The notes under the pieces: model-generated
What the model was told of the DNA's origin: nothing
Seen by the model: only the letters and a program-made list of their open reading frames with translations
The model's database searches: none
Assembly (NCBI GenBank): GCA_050294475.1
Contig: JBNKOE010000014.1
Location: 1-64,000, forward strand
Reading direction: 5' to 3'
Origin: Thalassobellus sp050294475
GTDB lineage: Bacteria > Bacteroidota > Bacteroidia > Flavobacteriales > Flavobacteriaceae
DNA: 64,000 bases
Made by a program: the position numbers and the translations under genes
In this document: one piece after another, positions 24,211 through 32,755 of the stretch
Numbering within the stretch: position 1 is the first letter of the stretch
How the letters are laid out: each line of letters opens with the position of its first letter

Positions 24211-26100
24211 CTAATTATTAGGCAATACACAAGACTCTCTAATATTTTTCATAATAGGTTCTATACCCAACTCCAAAGCTTGAGTCATTACTTTCGAATT
24301 ATCTTTATGGCATTGCAAACACGCCCCCACAAGAAGAAGTTTTTTTTGTTCTTCTAGAGAAAATGGTCTAAAATCTGTTCTTGTTGAATTTACTGTTTTC
24401 TTATCAATCGTTTTTAAGAAAGGAATCCATGCATCTTCAGGTAAATTATCATGACTATTTAGTGCGTATTCGGGCGTGAATTTCCATTCGCCACTATCAT
24501 TTTTTATTTCATATACCAATGTTCCCTTTCCATACCCCAAAGCTGCTGAATTAGAATGGCATGAAGCACAGTTTCTAACGGTTTTTGTTGTAGTATGTGG
24601 AGAATTTGGTGCATACAACCTATGAAATAAAAGCGTTTCTTCTGTTGCTTTTTTAGTATAACTATTTAAATCTATAGTCATAATCATACCTGGAATCGCA
24701 GGCTCAATAGTTAGAGCATCATTTGTTTCACGAACGCCCATTGCAGGAAGTGATGATGAAAACTCTGCAACATATTCCTTCCACTGCCCTTTTACATACT
24801 TTTTATCTAATAAATCAAAAGCACTTGGTTCATCTGCATCAAATTCATTATGACATCCTATACAGCGTGGTGTCCATGAAGAATGACACGAAGCACAACT
24901 TACATTTTTATGTGCATTATCTCTAGAACAAATATCTCCTTGCGGAGCTAAGTTGTGTAGCTTCCCATCTTTCTTTCCTATTAAAAAAGCATTTCCAAGC
25001 GAATCAACATAAGTATTTACCAATGGATGATTATCTTTTTTTGCTACCAAAATTTCTTTATCTCTATGCTTATAATCTCTATGAGAAAAAACAAGTAAAC
25101 TTTCAGTATCTAAAGAATCGTAAGGAATAGTATTAGGTTTATCTATAAAATGACAATCTATACACTGAATTTTAACAGCTTGTTCGGCATGTGCATATGT
25201 GTTCCCATCGCCCATAACTTCATGTGAAGAATGACAATCTATACACAACATACCTTTTGTATGATGCACATCTTCTTCAATATATTTATAAACACGTTTA
25301 TCTTCTAAAACCTGATATCCAATTTTATTACTAACATCAGTTTCACCTAATAAGGTTTCTTGAAGGCCTATATAATTTGTAGAAATTCTACTAGAGCGAC
25401 TATGACATCCAAAACAATGGGTATCATTAACAAAAACAGTTGTTGAAGGATGAAAAGTAGGTAATTCGGTTTTATTTGAAGCCAAATATTTATCAAGATC
25501 TTGTTTTTCTTCTTTTGAATAATTTAAATGACAGGCATTACAACCGCCTCCTCTACTTAATTGATTTATGGGACCATAAGTTGTTTTCTCTGCTCCTAAG
25601 TGGCAGTTTGCACACAAATCTCTTAGATGCTTATCTGATGATGAATTTTTAACATCCTTTATGTGGTAATGATAATCTAAACTATCTGCCTCTCCAAAAA
25701 CAAATTTATCTACTGCTACAATACCGCTATTAGTGGTCATTAATGAGTTTTCAATTTTATGTAATTCACTAGAATGACATGTACCACACGTTTTTTTAGC
25801 ATCTGATAAATTACCAGGAATTAAAATCATGCCTTTATGAGCTTCTTCTTTATCATTAGAAACAGTATTTCCTAAATGACAACTAGCACAACCAATAAAT
25901 TCTGGATTATGATACTTAGAATAGCCTTTTGTATTTTTATGACATTCAAGACACGATTCTGTAATTGAAAACGCTGTATTTACATACTTGTTTTTATAAA
26001 CACTTTCCGATTCAAAAAACATCTTATTTCTAACTAAAAACAAGATGACTAACAATAAAAATGCTAATAAAAAAAGTACTATTGAATATCTTTTGGTCAT
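24211..26100 (-). CDS. Dodecaheme c-type cytochrome, membrane anchored
   Basis: This gene encodes 629 residues. An N-terminal membrane helix (about 5-24, YSIVLFLLAFLLLVILFLV) precedes a large periplasmic part. I count twelve CXXCH motifs in order: CLECH, CASCH, CGTCH, CANCH, CNACH, CFGCH, CIDCH, CIDCH, CASCH, CIGCH, CASCH and CLQCH. No nitrite reductase CXXCK active-site heme is present. The protein could carry electrons or be a reductase of a sulfur or nitrogen oxyanion. It is divergent from the Psr-type operon, and an inverted repeat between them (26187-26202) may control both. Confidence 0.85.
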   Translation of the reverse strand: MTKRYSIVLFLLAFLLLVILFLVRNKMFFESESVYKNKYVNTAFSITESCLECHKNTKGYSKYHNPEFIGCASCHLGNTVSNDKEEAHKGMILIPGNLSDAKKTCGTCHSSELHKIENSLMTTNSGIVAVDKFVFGEADSLDYHYHIKDVKNSSSDKHLRDLCANCHLGAEKTTYGPINQLSRGGGCNACHLNYSKEEKQDLDKYLASNKTELPTFHPSTTVFVNDTHCFGCHSRSSRISTNYIGLQETLLGETDVSNKIGYQVLEDKRVYKYIEEDVHHTKGMLCIDCHSSHEVMGDGNTYAHAEQAVKIQCIDCHFIDKPNTIPYDSLDTESLLVFSHRDYKHRDKEILVAKKDNHPLVNTYVDSLGNAFLIGKKDGKLHNLAPQGDICSRDNAHKNVSCASCHSSWTPRCIGCHNEFDADEPSAFDLLDKKYVKGQWKEYVAEFSSSLPAMGVRETNDALTIEPAIPGMIMTIDLNSYTKKATEETLLFHRLYAPNSPHTTTKTVRNCASCHSNSAALGYGKGTLVYEIKNDSGEWKFTPEYALNSHDNLPEDAWIPFLKTIDKKTVNSTRTDFRPFSLEEQKKLLLVGACLQCHKDNSKVMTQALELGIEPIMKNIRESCVLPNN

Positions 26101-26186
26101 CAGTTATTAATCAGTTATTCAAACTTACAACAATTTAAAATATTACACTTTTAAACTCGTAAATACAATTTAAAAACCAGTACTTA

Positions 26187-26202
26187 TGTAACATTTGTTA
26201 CA
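26187..26202. promoter_or_regulatory. Crp/Fnr-type operator between the 12-heme gene and the Psr operon
   Basis: TGTAACATTTGTTACA has 6-bp perfect arms around four bases, the classic form of a Crp/Fnr-family site and similar to those reported for HcpR-type regulators. It differs from the TAAGTA-type sites, so another regulator may bind here. A second small inverted repeat, ACTGT-ATAA-ACAGT, lies at 26266-26279, just before the start codon at 26287. Confidence 0.55.
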
Positions 26203-26286
26203 CATAAAATACTGACTACATGATATTTATCATAATTTCAATTATTATTTGTATATACTTTTATCACTGTATAAACAGTAATATGT

Positions 26287-28530
26287 ATGACTACTTCGAG
26301 AAGAAAATTCATTAAAATTTCTGCATTAGGATTAGGAGGAATGGCAGCTTCGGCTTCAGCCTTAAACCTTTTTGGTAAAAATTCATATTTAAATGATATA
26401 GTTACTCAAAATATTGCAAAAAACCTAAAAAAAACAGCCACCTATTGTGAGGTATGCTTTTGGAAATGTGCAGCTTGGGCATATACCAATGAAAATAATG
26501 AAATTAAAAAAATTATTGGTAATGATGATGACCCGCATTGCAATGGTCGTTTATGTCCTAGAGGAACTGGAGGCGTTGGCATGTATCATGATGAAGACCG
26601 ACTTAAAACACCTTTAATAAGAACTACTATAAATGGTGAAGAAACTTATAGAGAAGCTAGTTGGGAAGAAGCGCTAGACTTAATAGCCTCAAAATTTAAA
26701 GATATAAAAGAAAAATACGGCGCCGAATCTGTTGCACTACTTAAGCATGGTTCTCCCGGAAGTCATTTAGAACATCTATTTAAAGCATTTGGTTCAGACA
26801 CGATTGCCGAACCTGCTTATGCGCAATGCCGCGGCCCGAGAGAAACAGGATTCGGACTTACATTTGGCTCATGGATTGGTTCTCCTGAACCTACAGACAT
26901 AAGAGATACTAAATGTTTGGTACTTATAGGCTCTCATATTGGTGAGAATATGCATAATAGTCAAGTTCAAGAAATGTCGGATGCTATTGATAATGGAGCA
27001 ACTATTATTACTGTTGATCCCAGATTTTCTACAGCTGCTAGTAAATCGAAACATTGGTTAGCTATTAAACCTGCTACCGATATTGCTTTGCTACTTTCGT
27101 GGATGCATGTTTTAATAGAAGAAGGATTATACAATAAAAAATATGTCGATAAATATACTTTAGGTTTTGATGAATTAAAAGCACATGTAAAACCATTTAC
27201 ACCCGAATGGGCTTATGGCATAACCACCATAAAACCAGAAGAAATAAGAAAAACAGCTAGAACAATGGCTGCGGCTGCACCATCGGTCATCATACATCCA
27301 GGTCGCCATGTAACTTGGTATGGTGATGATTCACAAAGATCAAGAGCCACTGCTATATTAAATGGATTATTAGGTTCTTGGGGAAATCGAGGTGGTTTCT
27401 ACTTTAAAGAAAAAATTAGCATTCCCAAATATCCACATCCAAAATACCCAGAACCAAAATGGGGATGGCATGATTTAGGAAAACAATACCCTTTTGCCGA
27501 AATGGGTATTACTTCAGAATTAGTTAAAGCGACTATACCAAATAAAGACAATAAACACCCAATAAAAGCGTGGATGGTAGCTGGCACCAACTTAATTAAC
27601 ACCTTACCACAACGCAAAAAAACTATAGAAGCTATTAATGCGGTAGATTTTATGGTAGTTATAGATACCATGCCAATGGAAATTACAGGATATGCCGATG
27701 TTGTGCTTCCTGAATGTACTTACTTAGAACGTTATGATGGCATTAGATCTGCTACAAATAGAACGCCTTCCATTGCCGTTAGAATTCCTGCTTTAAAACC
27801 AAAATACAATTCAAAACCAGCATGGTGGATTAGTAAAGAAATTGGTGAACGCCTTGGCTTAGGAGACTATTTTAAATACAACGACTTTGAAGAAGTTATT
27901 GAATGGCAATTAAACAAAATGGGAACTTCTTTAGAAGAAATGAAGAAAATAGGTGTCAAAAAATTTGAAAGAACTTCTGGCCCACTTTTCTTAGAAGATG
28001 GTCAAGATTACGAATTTGGAACTCCTAGTGGAAAAATTGAATTCTATTCTCATGAATTAGCCGAAAAAGGTTTTGATCCCATGCCTGTTTACACACCACA
28101 CCCAGAACCACCTCAAGGATTTTATAGATTAAATTATGGCAGATCGCCTATGCATACCTTTAGTAGAACTATAAACAACCCTAATCTAAGCGATTTAAAA
28201 GATGAAAATATGCTATGGGTAAACCCGAAAGTGGCTCGCATATTAAACCTAAAAAAAGGTCAAGAAGTGTGGTTAAAAAATCAAGACGGCAGACTCTCTA
28301 CATTCTCTATAAAAGTAAGAGTTACCGAAAGAGTTAGATGGGATTCTGTTTATATGTATCATGGCTTTGGACATAATAACAAAAAATTAAGTAGAGCTTT
28401 TGGTAAAGGTGCTAGTGATACCGAATTAATTTCAAAAGTAGTGATAGACCCACTAATGGGAGGTACAGGACTTAGAGGAAATTTTGTTTCAATTTTAACT
28501 GAAAATCCACATAAAAATATTGAGATATGA
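26287..28530 (+). CDS. Molybdopterin oxidoreductase, Psr/Phs-type catalytic subunit
   Basis: This gene encodes 747 residues. A twin-arginine signal (TTSRRKFIKISALGLGG) directs export. The N-terminal [4Fe-4S] ligands are C54-x2-C57-x3-C61 and C90. Cys181 (AYAQCRGPRE) is the expected Mo ligand, as in polysulfide and thiosulfate reductases. Molybdopterin domains follow, and the C-terminal dinucleotide-binding domain starts near residue 630. The following genes encode DmsB/PsrB- and NrfD/PsrC-type subunits, completing a quinol-linked periplasmic enzyme. Downstream YeeE/YedE and rhodanese-fold genes point to thiosulfate or polysulfide, but tetrathionate or arsenate cannot be excluded. Confidence 0.87.
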   Translation: MTTSRRKFIKISALGLGGMAASASALNLFGKNSYLNDIVTQNIAKNLKKTATYCEVCFWKCAAWAYTNENNEIKKIIGNDDDPHCNGRLCPRGTGGVGMYHDEDRLKTPLIRTTINGEETYREASWEEALDLIASKFKDIKEKYGAESVALLKHGSPGSHLEHLFKAFGSDTIAEPAYAQCRGPRETGFGLTFGSWIGSPEPTDIRDTKCLVLIGSHIGENMHNSQVQEMSDAIDNGATIITVDPRFSTAASKSKHWLAIKPATDIALLLSWMHVLIEEGLYNKKYVDKYTLGFDELKAHVKPFTPEWAYGITTIKPEEIRKTARTMAAAAPSVIIHPGRHVTWYGDDSQRSRATAILNGLLGSWGNRGGFYFKEKISIPKYPHPKYPEPKWGWHDLGKQYPFAEMGITSELVKATIPNKDNKHPIKAWMVAGTNLINTLPQRKKTIEAINAVDFMVVIDTMPMEITGYADVVLPECTYLERYDGIRSATNRTPSIAVRIPALKPKYNSKPAWWISKEIGERLGLGDYFKYNDFEEVIEWQLNKMGTSLEEMKKIGVKKFERTSGPLFLEDGQDYEFGTPSGKIEFYSHELAEKGFDPMPVYTPHPEPPQGFYRLNYGRSPMHTFSRTINNPNLSDLKDENMLWVNPKVARILNLKKGQEVWLKNQDGRLSTFSIKVRVTERVRWDSVYMYHGFGHNNKKLSRAFGKGASDTELISKVVIDPLMGGTGLRGNFVSILTENPHKNIEI

Positions 28531-29060
28531 GATATGCCATGGTAATAGACACTTTAAAATGTGTTGGATGTAGTGATTGCGTGGTTGCCTGCCAAACAGA
28601 AAACGATGTGCCCATTGGTTACTGTAGAGATTGGATTACCGAAACAGTATCAGGCACATATCCTAACATTGCTTTAGAATTAAAATCTGAAAGATGTAAC
28701 CATTGTGAAAATGCACCATGTGTAAGATGTTGCCCAACCGGAGCTAGCCATATAGTTGATGGCGGTATTGTTTTAGTAACTGCCAATGAATGTATTGGTT
28801 GTGGGGCTTGTATAGAATCTTGTCCTTATGATGCACGTTACCAACATCCTGACGGTTATGTTGATAAATGCACGTTTTGTCATCACAGACTGAAAAAAGG
28901 GCAACTGCCAGCCTGTGTTTCTGTATGTCCAACTAAATGCATGTATTTTGGAGATTTAGACAATCCTAACAGCGAAGTTTCACAATTATTGAAAAATAGA
29001 AAATACAAAACATTAGCCCCTGAAGCAGGAACCAATCCACATGTATTTTACTTAATTTAA
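28527..29060 (+). CDS. 4Fe-4S ferredoxin-type subunit (PsrB/PhsB-like)
   Basis: This gene encodes 177 residues, overlapping the catalytic gene by four bases (ATGA), so translation is coupled. Four cysteine groups are visible: CVGCSDCVVAC, CNHCENAPCVRCC, CIGCGACIESC and CTFC with CVSVCPTKC. They are enough for four [4Fe-4S] clusters in the DmsB fold. It should relay electrons from the NrfD-type membrane subunit to the Mo subunit. It carries no signal of its own and is probably co-exported with the Tat substrate. Confidence 0.9.
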   Translation: MRYAMVIDTLKCVGCSDCVVACQTENDVPIGYCRDWITETVSGTYPNIALELKSERCNHCENAPCVRCCPTGASHIVDGGIVLVTANECIGCGACIESCPYDARYQHPDGYVDKCTFCHHRLKKGQLPACVSVCPTKCMYFGDLDNPNSEVSQLLKNRKYKTLAPEAGTNPHVFYLI

Positions 29061-29072
29061 AAAATATATAAA

Positions 29073-30032
29073 ATGCAAGAAGAATTATTCACAAGCGGAA
29101 GACATATTCCAAATATAGATCCTTCATTAGAAATTTGGCATTGGCCAATAGCTCTCTATTTATTTTTAGGAGGACTTGCTGCAGGTATTCTATTTTTTGC
29201 TGCCTTACTTTATATTTTAGGTAACGAAAATAAATATCCAACAGCTGTAAAAACTGCTTCTATTATTCCTCCTATAGCTTTGTCTTTAGGGTTATTAGCA
29301 TTGGTATACGATTTAACACATCCGCTATACACTTGGCAATTATACACTACATTTAGAATTGAGTCTCCAATGTCTTGGGGCGCTTGGGTATTGTTAATTA
29401 CAACACCACTATCCTTTCTTTGGACATTTAGTTATTACAGAGAAGCCTATCCAAAACTGGAAGCAAAACTAAAAGTATTCAATCGTTTTAAATTTTTAAA
29501 AACCGTTGAAAAATTCACCATAAAACATAGAAAAAATATAGCATATGCTCTAATTCCTTTAGCTTTAATTTTAGGTGTTTATACAGGTATTTTATTATCA
29601 GCTTTCAATGCTAGACCTCTTTGGAATAATGCTATTTTAGGACCATTATTTTTAGTTTCAGGACTATCAACTGGAGCAGCAGCTATTATTTTATTGTCAA
29701 AAACAAAAGTTGAAAAACACCTGTTTGGAAAAATAGATTTAGGATTAATCATTATTGAATTGACCTTAATTACACATATGATTATGGGATATTATGCGGG
29801 GTCACAAGTTCAACTTGAAGCTATGCAATTACTTGTGGGAGGCGATTTTACATTAATGTTCTTTGGCTTTGTAGTAATCTTAGGTTTAATAATCCCAGCA
29901 GTTCTTGAACTTATAGAATTATTAGGATTTAAAGTTCCCGTTGTAGTTCCTGCATTGTTAGTCATTTTAGGTGGACTCCTTTTTAGATTTGTCATGATAG
30001 AAGCAGGTCAATTAACACGATTTCTTTATTAA
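29073..30032 (+). CDS. NrfD/PsrC-type membrane subunit
   Basis: This gene encodes 319 residues with eight probable membrane helices. The N-terminal EIWHWPIALYLFLGGLAAG is the conserved first helix of NrfD/PsrC proteins, which bind menaquinol without heme. It completes the three-subunit enzyme with the two genes before it. It is followed by a gap of about 114 bases holding only a doubtful 26-codon frame. Confidence 0.9.
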   Translation: MQEELFTSGRHIPNIDPSLEIWHWPIALYLFLGGLAAGILFFAALLYILGNENKYPTAVKTASIIPPIALSLGLLALVYDLTHPLYTWQLYTTFRIESPMSWGAWVLLITTPLSFLWTFSYYREAYPKLEAKLKVFNRFKFLKTVEKFTIKHRKNIAYALIPLALILGVYTGILLSAFNARPLWNNAILGPLFLVSGLSTGAAAIILLSKTKVEKHLFGKIDLGLIIIELTLITHMIMGYYAGSQVQLEAMQLLVGGDFTLMFFGFVVILGLIIPAVLELIELLGFKVPVVVPALLVILGGLLFRFVMIEAGQLTRFLY

Positions 30033-30055
30033 AAAAATACAAAAAACACGAACAC

Positions 30056-30136
30056 ATGAAAACATCCATAACAAAAATATCAATACCCAAGAGAATGATT
30101 AAATGGATGCTACATGTAACAAATAAAAAACAATAA
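30056..30136 (+). CDS. Possible small ORF of 26 codons
   Basis: This is an ATG-to-TAA frame in the gap between the NrfD-type and first YeeE-type genes, encoding a very basic peptide (MKTSITKISIPKRMIKW...). The start context GAACACATGAAA is repeated exactly before the next gene's ATG at 30147. This could mean a genuine translation signal or a small duplication. No family is recognised; it may be chance. Confidence 0.2.
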   Translation: MKTSITKISIPKRMIKWMLHVTNKKQ

Positions 30137-30146
30137 ATAAGAACAC

Positions 30147-30680
30147 ATGAAACTAGCAAATATTCCAAAAAACAAACACACCTATTGGAATCCCTATTAC
30201 GGAGGCTTCCTTTTAGGTATTTTAATCATACTTACCTTTTTCCTCACTGGAAGAGGTTTAGGTGCCAGTGGCGCTATGAAAAGTAGTGTAGTTACTTTAG
30301 TTGATAAAGTCGCACCTACACATGCAGAGAACAATGCTTATTACAGCAAATTTCTTAGCAAAGGCGACACGCCCATGAACACATGGTTAGTATATGAAGC
30401 ACTTGGTGTATTATTAGGTGCTTTTATTTCGGGTGGTTTAAGCGGAAGAATTGGTTGGCGTATTCAACATTCTCCTAAAATAACAAGTAAACGTCGACTT
30501 ATTTTTGCATTAATTGGCGGTATACTCTTTGGATTAGGAGCACAAATAGCAAGAGGTTGCACTAGTGGCGCAGCATTAAGCGGTATGGCGGTATTGTCTA
30601 CTGGTGGATTTATAACTATGCTTGCCATTTTTGGCTCCGCATATTTGTTCGCTTACTTTTTTAGAAAAAATTGGATTTAA
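30147..30680 (+). CDS. YeeE/YedE-family membrane protein, first half-transporter
   Basis: This gene encodes 177 residues with about four membrane helices. The signature GAQIARGCTSGAALSGMA holds the conserved Cys that in the thiosulfate transporter TsuA passes the substrate along a cysteine path. The family is often one protein of about 350 residues; here it is split in two adjacent genes. With the Psr/Phs-type enzyme upstream it likely moves thiosulfate or another reduced sulfur species. Confidence 0.85.
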   Translation: MKLANIPKNKHTYWNPYYGGFLLGILIILTFFLTGRGLGASGAMKSSVVTLVDKVAPTHAENNAYYSKFLSKGDTPMNTWLVYEALGVLLGAFISGGLSGRIGWRIQHSPKITSKRRLIFALIGGILFGLGAQIARGCTSGAALSGMAVLSTGGFITMLAIFGSAYLFAYFFRKNWI

Positions 30681-30700
30681 TTAAAATAAAAATATAAAAT

Positions 30701-31291
30701 ATGGGACCTTTAATTCCTGATGGCACAATCCCAATGGAATGGGATAGCATCATAGCCATTTTAATTGGTATTGTTTTCGGATTTATTTTAGAATCTTCTG
30801 GATTTTCATCTTCCAGAAAACTAGCTGGTGTTTTCTACGGATACGATTTCGCTGTATTAAAAGTGTTTTTTACAGCTGCTGCTGTATCTGTAATTGGCAT
30901 TTATTACATGGATTATTTAGGGTATTTAGACATCACACAATTATATGTACATCCTACTTATATATGGGCTGCTATAATTGGAGGCATCATTATGGGAATT
31001 GGTTTTGTTGCAGGAGGATTTTGCCCTGGAACTAGTTTATGTGCTGTGGCTATAGGCAAGCTAGATGCATGGGTGTATGTAATTGGCATCATGGTTGGTG
31101 TGTTTTTATTTTCTGAATTATACACTTTAATAGAGCCTATTTATAATGGCTACTTCTTAGGAAATATCACTTTAATTGACTCCTTTGATTGGAATCCGTA
31201 CTGGTTCATATTCATTTTTGCAATTATAGCCGTTTTAGCATTTGTAGTATCAGATATTGTTAGAAAACGAGTAAAAAAAGTGTTTTATTAA
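30701..31291 (+). CDS. YeeE/YedE-family membrane protein, second half-transporter
   Basis: This gene encodes 196 residues with five to six membrane helices. The family signature GFVAGGFCPGTSLCAVAIGK carries two Cys residues. It follows the first half by 20 bases, and the two probably form one heterodimeric channel. Rhodanese-fold proteins encoded next may accept or deliver sulfur at the periplasmic face. Confidence 0.85.
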   Translation: MGPLIPDGTIPMEWDSIIAILIGIVFGFILESSGFSSSRKLAGVFYGYDFAVLKVFFTAAAVSVIGIYYMDYLGYLDITQLYVHPTYIWAAIIGGIIMGIGFVAGGFCPGTSLCAVAIGKLDAWVYVIGIMVGVFLFSELYTLIEPIYNGYFLGNITLIDSFDWNPYWFIFIFAIIAVLAFVVSDIVRKRVKKVFY

Positions 31292-31304
31292 TTAAATCAA
31301 CTTG

Positions 31305-31961
31305 ATGATGGTAAAAAAAAGAATCGCAAAAATTTTAGCATTAAGATATAAAATAATGGCTGCCATACTCATTATATTGGCTGGCGGATTAGTTTTATTG
31401 CCAAAATATGAAAAAAGCGAAGGCATACCTGCTGAACAATTACTCAGTAATATTATTAGTCTTGAAAGATATGTTTCTACCGATCAAATATCAGACAAAT
31501 TAATTAATCAAGATCCTTCTTTCATATTAATTGATGTAAGAGATGAAGATAGCTATGCTAAGTATACACTACCAAACGCTATCAACATTCCTTTAAAAAA
31601 CTTACTAGATGAATCCTTTGAATCTTATTTAAATCAAGATCAATTTGATGTCGTATTCTTTTCAAATGATAATTTTTATGCAGACCAAGCTTGGGCTATA
31701 TGTAACAGATTAAAATACAAAAACCTACATGTTTTAAAAGGAGGCATTAACAAATGGTTTACTACCATTATCAATCCGACTGAACCTGAAGAAAACATGC
31801 CTTCTGAAGCATTTGAATTGTACGCAACAAGAAAAGCTGCAAGTATGTTTTACGGAGTCGTATATCCAGATCAAGTAAAAACGAACAACTCCATTAAAAT
31901 AGCTCCTAAACAAATTATAACTGTTAAAAAGAAAAAGAAAACAGCCGAAGGTGGTTGCTAG
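31305..31961 (+). CDS. Membrane-anchored rhodanese-fold protein with C-terminal EGGC, no catalytic Cys
   Basis: This gene encodes 218 residues from the first ATG at 31305. One membrane helix (about 18-36) leads to a rhodanese domain (about 55-155, ILIDVRDEDSYAKYTLPNAINIP). Where active rhodaneses carry Cys in the loop after the FFS strand, the sequence is FFSNDNFYADQA, so the catalytic Cys is missing. The last residues are KKKKKTAEGGC, nearly the same as in the next gene's product. I infer that the terminal Cys may act as the sulfur-carrying group. It lies 13 bases after the YeeE-type gene in the same operon. Confidence 0.8.
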   Translation: MMVKKRIAKILALRYKIMAAILIILAGGLVLLPKYEKSEGIPAEQLLSNIISLERYVSTDQISDKLINQDPSFILIDVRDEDSYAKYTLPNAINIPLKNLLDESFESYLNQDQFDVVFFSNDNFYADQAWAICNRLKYKNLHVLKGGINKWFTTIINPTEPEENMPSEAFELYATRKAASMFYGVVYPDQVKTNNSIKIAPKQIITVKKKKKTAEGGC

Positions 31962-31993
31962 ATTTAACTGTTTAAAAACAATATATATTTCAG

Positions 31994-32602
31994 ATGAAAG
32001 AGTTAGAAAAAATAAAACGACTATCAATAGCTTCAACACTTTTTATATTAGCAATTTTAATTGGTCTTCTAACTTATAAAAGACCAAAAAACACCTATGC
32101 ATTTAATACTAAAAGTACACTTGAAAAATTATCAAGTCATAATTACTTTGCTAATCTTAACGACATTAATAACCAAAATTACGTTTTAGTTGATGTTAGA
32201 AGTGCATACGAATTTGATAAAGGTCATTTAAAAAACGCTATAAACATTCACACACCAGATATTTTAAATGAAGACCATTTAAATATTTTTAAAGAATTAA
32301 AAAACACCAACAAAACAGCAATTTTATATGGTAGCAACCCACATGACGTTAATATGCCATTTTTACTTTTATATCAATTAGGTTATGATAATATAAAACT
32401 ATTGACTACTGAGAATAGTTATATTCAAAACAAACTAATCACTAAAAACTTTGAGATTGAAAAATCTAAAGCTGATGTCTCTAATTTTATAAATGAGTCT
32501 AAAAAAAATGGAAAAGTAAATACTGTAATGCCAACTCAAACTCCTAAAAAAATAATCACAGTTAGAAAGAAAAAAAAGAAAGCTGCCGAAGGAGGTTGTT
32601 AA
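31994..32602 (+). CDS. Second membrane-anchored rhodanese-fold protein with C-terminal EGGC
   Basis: This gene encodes 202 residues. A membrane helix (about 11-25) precedes a rhodanese fold (about 45-140, VLVDVRSAYEFDKGHLKNAINIH). The active-site loop reads ILYGSNPHDVN without Cys. The tail is VRKKKKKAAEGGC, so two otherwise divergent paralogues in tandem keep the same Lys-rich EGGC end. That conservation suggests the tail, not the usual loop, is functional. It is the last gene of the sulfur operon, 32 bases after its paralogue. Confidence 0.8.
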   Translation: MKELEKIKRLSIASTLFILAILIGLLTYKRPKNTYAFNTKSTLEKLSSHNYFANLNDINNQNYVLVDVRSAYEFDKGHLKNAINIHTPDILNEDHLNIFKELKNTNKTAILYGSNPHDVNMPFLLLYQLGYDNIKLLTTENSYIQNKLITKNFEIEKSKADVSNFINESKKNGKVNTVMPTQTPKKIITVRKKKKKAAEGGC

Positions 32603-32722
32603 TTTAAAAATATTTCTTGACACTTAGCGTTGGGCTATCTATTGAAATTGTCATTCCCGAGAAATCAGTAATCTAATACAACTTTAAAAACTAATAGACA
32701 TCAGAATTATTACTTATATAAT

Positions 32723-32748
32723 TCGTTATATTTGTAAAAACATAACGA
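32723..32748. promoter_or_regulatory. ModE-box-like palindrome over the moeA promoter
   Basis: TCGTTAT (32723-32729) and ATAACGA (32742-32748) are perfect inverted arms 12 bases apart, resembling the TCGTTAT/ATAACGA ends of known ModE sites. The arm overlaps TATATTTG (32727-32734), a match to the Bacteroidota -7 element. Bound ModE should therefore block transcription of the Mo-cofactor operon. The start codon of moeA is at 32756. Confidence 0.65.
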
Positions 32749-32755
32749 TATAAAA

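Noticed and set aside
24723..24926. 67-codon frame opposite the 12-heme gene
   Set aside because: It is antisense to a gene with twelve heme motifs and is a shadow of its codon pattern.
30147..31291. One YeeE/YedE gene broken by a frameshift
   Set aside because: Each half has its own start, a stop, a 20-base spacer and complete helices with its own Cys signature, and split forms are common in this family.
32629..32660. A regulatory element in TTGGGCTATCTATTG...GAGAAATCAG
   Set aside because: It resembles short dispersed flavobacterial repeats and shows no symmetry.
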